Assembly: GCA_964456445.1 (NCBI GenBank)
Contig: CAYWBI010000109.1
Location: 1 to 13,268 of the forward strand
Source: CAYWBI01 sp964456445
GTDB lineage: Bacteria; Calditrichota; Calditrichia; Calditrichales; J004
Reading direction: 5' to 3'
DNA length: 13,268 nt
Both the position numbers and the translations under genes were made by a program. The notes beneath the pieces are model-generated. The model ran no database searches. It was not told where the DNA came from and was given only the letters and a program-made list of their open reading frames with translations. Below, piece by piece: positions 7,144 to 13,268 of this stretch. Every line of letters begins with the position of its first letter. Positions within the stretch are counted from its first letter, which is position 1.

Positions 7144-8213
7144 CTATAGATGAAATAATAAAGAAACCCGGTGTGTATTCCCAAGATCATGACTTTGAAA
7201 GGCATAATCCAAATTTAATTTCCAAAGATAAATTCCCGCTCCGGCGGTAAAGTTACCTTCATTTACCCCGGCGCGCAATGCCAATAACTTATCATACAGA
7301 TATTCACCGCCAAAATGGGTACTCCCACCATAGCGGGTATCTAAATCAAAAGCAAAAGTAATTTCACTATTAACAAAATTTAACGGTTGTATAAAGGCGA
7401 AACCATATTTAAAATTTCGTTGAATTTTATCGGATTGTTTGGAAAGCGTATTCCACGAAATACGGGTTTCGGAAATATCCTGAATATTTATCCCGAAAAC
7501 CAGCTGTCCATAATTTGGATCGTTAAAAACGTTTTCCAAGCCAATTTTAACCATCATACCCGCATCAAGCCCAATCCCACTACCGGATTTGTCGTCAATG
7601 GATTCGCGCAGTATTTTAAAATTTACCCCATATCCAAAGTCGATGGGAAACTCAAAATATTGCCAACCTAAATCCAGCATCACTCGTTTGTACTTTGCAA
7701 AACTAAGAACAAAGGCATCACTGGCGCTTGCAAAATATCCGTTTGGCCGGGAAGTAAGTTGTGCCNNNNNNNNNNNNNNNNNNNNNNNNNNNNNNNNNNN
7801 NNNNNNNNNNNNNNNNNNNNNNNNNNNNNNNNNNNNNNNNNNNNNNNNNNNNNNNNNNNNNNNNNGGGGTTAAAACCGGGGTAACGAGGGATATCGTTTA
7901 CACTAAGCCGCATCCAGGCGGCGGAAATGGTTACCCCGCCAAAAACCGGCATGGCCACGCTTAAAAAACTTTGGCTTTCAAGCGAATTAAACAGATCCGC
8001 GTACATGGAGGCAGCCTGTAGGTTTTCCATAAAGGCCAAACCGCTTGGGTTCCAGTAAAAACCATAGGCGTCATTACTTACCGCAACAAAAGCGCTGCCC
8101 ATGCCAAGCGCTTTGGCGCCAACACCGAGTTCCAGAAAAGAACCGGCATATTTCCCGGCCATTGATTGGCCGGATAAAATCAATACGATCAATAAAGGAA
8201 GTATTTTTCTCAT
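7144..8213 (-). CDS. porV: PorV/PorQ-family outer-membrane protein, interrupted by an assembly gap
   Basis: PorV is a FadL-like barrel of the T9SS that carries cargo from the translocon to the PorU sortase at the cell surface. The N-terminal 116 residues show a signal peptide (1 to about 19) and then FLELGVGAKALGMGSAFVAV and AYGFYWNPSGLAF, the hallmark start of PorV/PorQ (UPF0164) proteins. After 100 Ns the other 206 residues continue as beta strands (FASASDAFVLSFAKY, IGLDAGMMVKIG, LRAGVNEGNFTAGAGIYLWK) to a C-terminal Leu-Leu-Phe-His-Leu. The two halves are in different frames across 100 Ns, but that number is a placeholder. If the gene is intact the real gap must be 2 modulo 3 bases. The visible 322 residues are near full length for the family. 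ATG 8213 overlaps the porU stop as ATGA. Being next to porU favours PorV, but PorQ or a general family member is possible. Confidence 0.85.
7766..7865. other. Assembly gap (100 Ns)
   Basis: Exactly 100 unknown bases, the usual placeholder for a scaffold gap of unknown length. It falls inside the PorV-like gene between codon 116 and the C-terminal part, so the split frame is an artefact of assembly and does not show a broken gene. Confidence 0.97.
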
Positions 8214-11200
8214 CGAAGACGCGCTACCTTAATTTTCTTGGTGACATCAAATTTTTTACCGGTAATCTTCTCAGTATATCTTGCCCGGACGGTTACAAAA
8301 TAAACCCCGTTTGAAACTTCATTCCCGCCATCGTCGATACCGTCCCATTCGACTTCATGATAACCGGTATCCAATAATTTTTCATCGGTTTGTACATTAT
8401 CCGGTGCGTGCAATTGTTTTGAGCGGACCAAATGCCCGGACACACTATAAATCTTAATCGTTAACTCATCCAACGGTCCGGTAAATCTATTATCGAACGA
8501 AATGATGGTGGTTTGCTCAAAGGGGTTTGGATAATTACCATGCACAACCAAATCATTGTCACTTGATACAAGGAAAGCCTTTGAGACGGCCTGAATATTG
8601 CCATTGATATCCGCTGTTTCAATTTCCAGGTTATGCGCCCCTTTTTCGAACTCCGGTGTAAGCAACAAAGATATCGCGTTTGGATTGGTTATACTGTCCG
8701 GAAGGGTCAACTCATTGGAATCGAAATCAGTCCCATCAACTTTTATCGAAAAATGATTGGAGAGGTCTATCCCGTTTTCATCCTGTAACAAAATGGCCAG
8801 CGCCGGTTTTGAGCGGACAAGCATATTGTCACGAAGGGGACGCCCATTGGCCGTAATTTCAATAACCGGGGCTTTCTGGTCTTTAAAACTGAACACGCCA
8901 TATAAACCGCTTTTGTCAATCGATGTTTCCAGCCAGCTCTTATGCACGACAGATGGGCTTTTTACCCACAAGCCAAGATAGTTGTCAAAACGAAAAAAGG
9001 AAACGTATTGCAACTCGGACGGACTAAGAATAAGGGTGTCCAGCCGGGCATGCAAAGTGAGTGGCTTTGTAAAGGTGGTCACTGCATTATCGACATTGAT
9101 GCGCAATGCCGAACTATCTGTTTGACCAAATAAGCGAATAAATTTAAGGTCTTTCTGTTCGCTGTTCTGCAAATAAGTAAATATATTTTCGGGGATCACG
9201 TCAAGAACCGTAGAGGCGCTGACCGCATTTGGCGCAAGATAAAGAGTCCAGTAGTCCGTGATGGATAATGAATCATTTGTAACGCCATCAACCGATGTAC
9301 CTATGTCATACTTGATCCAGATTTTATCCGTTTTCAAATTGAGTTGTAAGGTATTGTCATTCTCATTTCGCTCGACGATATCATTGTTTTTATCCACAAT
9401 GATTTTAAACTGGTGCACGGGTTTATATTTAATGGAGGTGGTTGGTACCTGCAACGTCTTCGTTTCCATACTGTTCAACGATACTTGCGTCGAATAGAAC
9501 GGAGTTCCGGAGGCAATACCACTATCAACGAAAGCCTGTACCAGCGCGCCCGATAAAAAGGCATCGGCTGTATTGACCACATCAAATTTGAACTGTAACA
9601 AATCATTGCCCAAATAACCAAGCGATTGGGCGTCGATGGTCAGATTAGGCCTGTTATCGCCAACATTTATTTTTTGCAGGTCATATTTGCGTTCGGCGCC
9701 ATTTTCATCTCGTATAACGACCTCATAATATTTCAATCCTTCTGTCGAAAATCCGGGAAAGGGATTTACCGATTGATACGTTGAATCGTTTACGCGCATC
9801 ATGGAAATTTTTATACCGAGAGAGCCGGAAAAGTTAAAATCCCTGAAATTACGCAATTCTACTGTGCTGACCTGAGCAAAACTCTTTAAAGTGAGACTAA
9901 AAGAAATGGGCGTATTTACCAGTGGAATGCGCGGCGTAGTCTGAATTGTAGATAAGATTGAACTTGAAACCGCGATTGCGCTGTGGCCACTTGCGTCATC
10001 ACTTCCATTTTGGGCATAAACTTTAATTTTTAAATTTTGCCCACTTCGTCCCGCGGGAACAGGATAATCGAAAGACGCCACCCCTGCTGAAACCGGAATT
10101 GCTTTGCTGAAAAGTTTTACATTATTAACATCCGATACTTCAACCGTGGCAGCGCCGGAAGTCATCGGGGTTTTTAGCGCGACTTTTATTGTTTGCCCTG
10201 CCTGTGGGACGGTCGTTTCGGGGGTTACCGTAATAATACCGTTGGGCTTTTGCAGCAGCAACGTAGGATCGCCAAGCAGGTTATACTGGTTCACCATCGA
10301 ATAGATTAATTCAGAATGTGAAGGTGTTGTGGTCTTGCCGTTTTCGGTATAGTAAACCGGATTGACGAGATAATCGATTTTCATAAAATTAATCGCATCG
10401 CCAAAGGAGACAGCATCGTCCCAAAGATAGTCATGCAGCGCCCAGCTTACGGCAAAATCATTATACTTCCAACCAACACTCGAACTTGCCAAAACGGCAA
10501 TTGCGCCTTTATCTTTTACAAGAAGCATTTTTTCGGCCAACCCCTCGCGGTTGGGGTTTTCAAAAGCGCCCGTAAAACACGTCATGCTGGATATAAAAGG
10601 ATATAAATTTTCATTGTTCAGGTTATCGACGTCATTTAACTTAAACAAACCTTCATCCGCCCAAATTGCGCCACCGCCATGTCCAAAGAAGTTTATAAAT
10701 GTGACGCCCTCATCGAAATAATCTATCAACTCACGCGTACTGCCGAAATCCGGGTCGAAGCCCTGGATGGTGTCATTCTTTTCTGAATTCAACTTAAAAG
10801 CGAAAACATCCTGGGGCATCTTCAAATCAATAATCCGATTGTTTTGCGAGCGAAAGATGGGCTTATTGGTCAATGTTTCCCTGTCCGAGCCCCCGGCGTC
10901 AAAACCGCTAATCATAAGCGCCTTGTCGCGCCATTGACCGATGTGCGGATTTTTTTGATAAGCTTCTACCTTGTCGAGATAATTGGTCAGCTCTTCCGAA
11001 TCGCTGGCCGGGATGCGCCCGATGGCAACGTCCGGGACCAGATCATCGCCAGACAGAAGGGTATATTGGATATCCGCAGGCGCTGCGCCGTAGCTATGTG
11101 TAACAAACATGATCGTCGGTACGATATCGGTTTCCGGTTTGTTTTCCACATTGGCCCGATAAGACGCATCGCCAAGCAGGATTACATATTTTAACGGATC

Positions 11201-13219
11201 GCTTTGGTCCCAGGACCTGTAAGCATATTTTAAAAAGTCTTTTATTGCTAAAGGGGACTTAACGCCAAAATTAAACAAATCATAAATTTGGTTCACTGAA
11301 ACGATTTCAACATTATAGCCCATTTCTTGTTTTAGGGCTTTGAGCCGCTTGGCCTGTTGCAAAAATACATCGCCGGTAACAATCAGTAAGTCGGCTAAAT
11401 TAGATTTGTTAAAGAGAGTGGCGGCTTTATCATCGGGTTTCCAATAATTATAGGCTTTTATCGATACCGGTTTTAACTTGGCATTTTCACCAACCGCAAT
11501 GTACTCCGTCTTAGGGTCAAATATATTATCCTGTATGGATATCTTATACGAGTTTAATTTATCTTCAGCCTGGAAAAAAGTAACCTGTCCATTCTGAATT
11601 CTGCTAATGCCCAATTTATAAATATCAATATTGGGGTCTGTAAACCCATCTATTTCAAATTGTACAACACGGTCCGTTTTAAAAAGACCATCCTGTAAAT
11701 GAAATTTGATGTAATTCCGGTCCGCACGATATCGGCGGTTGTAGGTAATGTCGAACCAATTTAAAAGTACGATATCGGTGAAGCCGGGCTGATCCATATC
11801 CACGCGCAGCTTATTTGTTCCAAAATGCAGGTTTGATTGTGCAAGACCCGCCTGATTGTAATTATTTATAGTGGCCATAGTTTGGCCCGACCAACGTTTT
11901 TGGGGCAATATTTCCCCAACTTTTTGATCGTTCAGCCACACGGCCACCTGATGCCCGATGATCGGGTTGGTCCGTGAATCATAAATTGATACACCGCGTA
12001 ACATTGCGTTAACAAAAACACTGGCCCCGGTTTCAAAAGGATATGGTAAATGGAATTCAAACCCGCGGCTTTCGACAGCGCTGATTACATTGCCCCAAAA
12101 CCAGTGATCCATCTCATAAGCGGGACGGTCCAATTTCTCAGGCGTTTTGCCAAACAATTCCCTGTGATTGTTTTTTTCAACATGCAAAACATCTTTGTAT
12201 TTAAATGGGATAACATAGTTGTTCTTTTCGATAACAGCGCCGCTCTCTTCCACAAGGCGTTCACCTGCGCTCGGTTTTTCCACAAGCCAATAAACATTTA
12301 CATCACTAAAGGGATCCGCATAAACATCCGCATATTTTTGCAGAAAGGCTTTTTCGTTTTTTTCACCATAAAATTCAAAATAATCCGATGGGTCAAACCT
12401 GCCGTCTTCCGGGCCCTTAAAGTATATGGGGATTTCTTTACCGTGATTTATGAGGGCGAGTCTTTTGGGATCAATGGTGTCAACAGGATAATCCACATCA
12501 AATAATTGATCATAGGTAATTTTATATATACCGGTTTTTTGTACATACAGTTTATAGGGCGTCCCAAAATCATACGGTTTAAAAAGTGTTTTTGACGTGC
12601 TTTGCCCGGTTACGGTTTGCCCGGACGTTGAATACAGCTGCTTGTCATCGACAAAAGGAAGCACTTTATCTGCCGATGAGATGGGTTGGGAGTTCGTTTT
12701 CTTCTCGGAAAAAATATCGATGGTCATTTCCTTTGCCCATAACAAACCATTGCCCTGAGGGTTTATGTGCACAGGAAAAACCGAAAGGGCAAAAAGGGGG
12801 AAATCCCGGTATTTGCCAATATATCGGACCTGGGGAGAAGTGTTGAGCGTTTCCTGATCCATTCGGGGAACCGACATGTGCGGAACAGGTAACAGATGCA
12901 TTTCCTGCTTTATGACCTTAAGCTTTAAATTCCTACCCGGCATGTTTATTTTTTCAACAATCGCGGGCAATTGCAATTGGCCTGCAACAGGATAATAAAC
13001 ACCCCCGGCGATTTCAGCCCGGATAACCGCCCCGGTTGTATGAAGCCGTGGTTTCTCAAAAACCACTTTTATACGCATTTGCTTAGCTGTCTTCTTTATA
13101 ACAGTAAAGGAATAACCGGTGTTTTTGGCCTGGGATGCAGTAAATAAAAATAAAATTGTGATAAAAAATAAAAACAGAGTCCGCGGTTGGCGGACTCTGT
13201 AAGAAGGTTGATTAGTCAT
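8210..13219 (-). CDS. porU: T9SS sortase PorU-like C25 (gingipain-family) cysteine protease with C-terminal sorting domain
   Basis: A 1669-residue exported protein. Residues 1 to about 31 form a signal peptide (Arg-rich start, then a Leu/Phe core). A gingipain-like N-terminal region shows YKLYVQKTGIYKITYDQL (222-239) and SDYFEFYGE (278-286). The C25 peptidase domain (about 608-990) includes LKYVILLGD and DVAIGRIPA, catalytic His847 in FFGHGGG and catalytic Cys881 in SSMTCFTGAF. The 34-residue spacing is close to that of the gingipain dyad. Downstream come Ig-like segments (995-1180), a CARDB-like domain (about 1190-1295), more beta-rich sequence, and a T9SS-type C-terminal domain (1558-1669: GNYPNPFEQTTIISF, EWDGIDDGGNEVSNGVYFVTV). 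In known systems PorU cleaves the cargo sorting domain and joins cargo to surface lipopolysaccharide. P. gingivalis PorU is about 1160 residues, so this one is some 500 longer. ATG 13219 has GGAG 4 nt upstream. PorV follows with a 4-nt overlap, as in P. gingivalis gene order. Confidence 0.92.
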   Translation of the reverse strand: MTNQPSYRVRQPRTLFLFFITILFLFTASQAKNTGYSFTVIKKTAKQMRIKVVFEKPRLHTTGAVIRAEIAGGVYYPVAGQLQLPAIVEKINMPGRNLKLKVIKQEMHLLPVPHMSVPRMDQETLNTSPQVRYIGKYRDFPLFALSVFPVHINPQGNGLLWAKEMTIDIFSEKKTNSQPISSADKVLPFVDDKQLYSTSGQTVTGQSTSKTLFKPYDFGTPYKLYVQKTGIYKITYDQLFDVDYPVDTIDPKRLALINHGKEIPIYFKGPEDGRFDPSDYFEFYGEKNEKAFLQKYADVYADPFSDVNVYWLVEKPSAGERLVEESGAVIEKNNYVIPFKYKDVLHVEKNNHRELFGKTPEKLDRPAYEMDHWFWGNVISAVESRGFEFHLPYPFETGASVFVNAMLRGVSIYDSRTNPIIGHQVAVWLNDQKVGEILPQKRWSGQTMATINNYNQAGLAQSNLHFGTNKLRVDMDQPGFTDIVLLNWFDITYNRRYRADRNYIKFHLQDGLFKTDRVVQFEIDGFTDPNIDIYKLGISRIQNGQVTFFQAEDKLNSYKISIQDNIFDPKTEYIAVGENAKLKPVSIKAYNYWKPDDKAATLFNKSNLADLLIVTGDVFLQQAKRLKALKQEMGYNVEIVSVNQIYDLFNFGVKSPLAIKDFLKYAYRSWDQSDPLKYVILLGDASYRANVENKPETDIVPTIMFVTHSYGAAPADIQYTLLSGDDLVPDVAIGRIPASDSEELTNYLDKVEAYQKNPHIGQWRDKALMISGFDAGGSDRETLTNKPIFRSQNNRIIDLKMPQDVFAFKLNSEKNDTIQGFDPDFGSTRELIDYFDEGVTFINFFGHGGGAIWADEGLFKLNDVDNLNNENLYPFISSMTCFTGAFENPNREGLAEKMLLVKDKGAIAVLASSSVGWKYNDFAVSWALHDYLWDDAVSFGDAINFMKIDYLVNPVYYTENGKTTTPSHSELIYSMVNQYNLLGDPTLLLQKPNGIITVTPETTVPQAGQTIKVALKTPMTSGAATVEVSDVNNVKLFSKAIPVSAGVASFDYPVPAGRSGQNLKIKVYAQNGSDDASGHSAIAVSSSILSTIQTTPRIPLVNTPISFSLTLKSFAQVSTVELRNFRDFNFSGSLGIKISMMRVNDSTYQSVNPFPGFSTEGLKYYEVVIRDENGAERKYDLQKINVGDNRPNLTIDAQSLGYLGNDLLQFKFDVVNTADAFLSGALVQAFVDSGIASGTPFYSTQVSLNSMETKTLQVPTTSIKYKPVHQFKIIVDKNNDIVERNENDNTLQLNLKTDKIWIKYDIGTSVDGVTNDSLSITDYWTLYLAPNAVSASTVLDVIPENIFTYLQNSEQKDLKFIRLFGQTDSSALRINVDNAVTTFTKPLTLHARLDTLILSPSELQYVSFFRFDNYLGLWVKSPSVVHKSWLETSIDKSGLYGVFSFKDQKAPVIEITANGRPLRDNMLVRSKPALAILLQDENGIDLSNHFSIKVDGTDFDSNELTLPDSITNPNAISLLLTPEFEKGAHNLEIETADINGNIQAVSKAFLVSSDNDLVVHGNYPNPFEQTTIISFDNRFTGPLDELTIKIYSVSGHLVRSKQLHAPDNVQTDEKLLDTGYHEVEWDGIDDGGNEVSNGVYFVTVRARYTEKITGKKFDVTKKIKVARLR
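13163..13200 (-). terminator. Intrinsic-terminator-like hairpin inside the start of porU
   Basis: On the minus strand ACAGAGTCCGC pairs perfectly with GCGGACTCTGT (11 bp, 13190-13200 with 13174-13184) around a 5-nt loop (CAACC). TTTTATTTTTT follows (13173-13163). This has every mark of a rho-independent terminator, yet it covers codons 7-19 of porU, encoding the end of the charged region and the start of the Leu/Phe signal-peptide core. It could be an attenuator, a terminator for a gene just beyond the window, or a chance result of Phe/Leu codons after a stem. Confidence 0.6.
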
Positions 13220-13223
13220 CGTT

Positions 13224-13227
13224 CTCC
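13224..13227 (-). promoter_or_regulatory. Ribosome-binding site of porU
   Basis: GGAG on the minus strand lies 4 nt before ATG 13219. An in-frame TGA a few codons upstream blocks any earlier start. A TATAAC at 13251-13246 could be a -10 box, but its -35 region would lie at or beyond the window edge, so I do not call a promoter. Confidence 0.6.
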
Positions 13228-13268
13228 ATCAAATAATTCCGGTCGGTTATAAGTGTTTAATATAACAC

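Noticed and set aside
7680..8213. Separate 177-residue protein reading through the Ns
   Set aside because: The residues past the gap in this frame are out of register. The other frame downstream continues as PorV-like sequence, so this is a gap artefact.
10844..11194. 116-codon plus-strand open frame opposite the C25 protease domain
   Set aside because: It is antisense to the best-conserved part of porU and has no domain or ribosome site. It is a by-product of codon bias on the other strand.
12050..12505. 151-codon plus-strand open frame opposite porU
   Set aside because: It lies wholly antisense to a strongly supported coding frame, has no ribosome site I could see, and its translation shows no recognisable domain or signal. 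A shadow frame is the simpler reading.
13253..13268. Small inverted repeat GTGTT-TAATAT-AACAC at the window edge, a possible operator
   Set aside because: Only 5 bp per arm in AT-rich DNA and cut by the window end. Too weak to call a regulatory site.

Overview
This window looks like a metagenome or draft scaffold from a bacterium of the FCB superphylum (Bacteroidota, Calditrichota, Ignavibacteriota, Marinimicrobia or KSB1-like). The evidence is a PorU-type C25 sortase ending in a NYPNPF-type secretion domain, a PorV-family barrel next to it, and moderately AT-rich DNA. I cannot place it to phylum from sequence alone. Every gene I can support lies on the minus strand, so transcription runs from high to low coordinates. 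A run of exactly 100 Ns (7766-7865) is an assembly gap inside the PorV-like gene.

Unit 1 (13219 down to 3494) looks like one six-gene envelope operon. It holds porU (giant gingipain-like sortase), porV-like outer-membrane barrel, an FN3 lipoprotein, a minimal SLBB (polysaccharide-export-like) protein, and two tandem paralogous barrel proteins with C-terminal coiled coils. The first four genes are joined by a 4-nt overlap, a 2-nt gap and a 1-nt overlap. The two barrel genes follow after short gaps and have strong ribosome-binding sites. A clear intrinsic terminator (3439-3466) closes the unit. PorU and PorV are known partners in the type IX secretion system (T9SS) attachment complex, where PorU removes the cargo C-terminal domain and links cargo to surface glycolipid. 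The four extra genes are not T9SS components that I recognise. They are candidate accessory parts: a lipoprotein, a possible glycan-export or glycan-binding subunit, and two barrels with periplasmic coiled coils.

Unit 2 (3287 down to 1) is a housekeeping cluster: prfB with its classic programmed +1 frameshift, lysS (GTG start), and the first 227 codons of a LolC/LolE-type ABC transporter permease that runs off the left edge. A likely promoter lies between the terminator and prfB.

The points most worth a second look are the extended PorU/PorV operon, a perfect terminator-like hairpin inside the first codons of porU, the barrel-plus-coiled-coil paralogue pair, the very small SLBB protein, and the prfB frameshift site. 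No tRNA, rRNA, CRISPR array or insertion sequence was seen. No stretch above 300 bases is without a gene.
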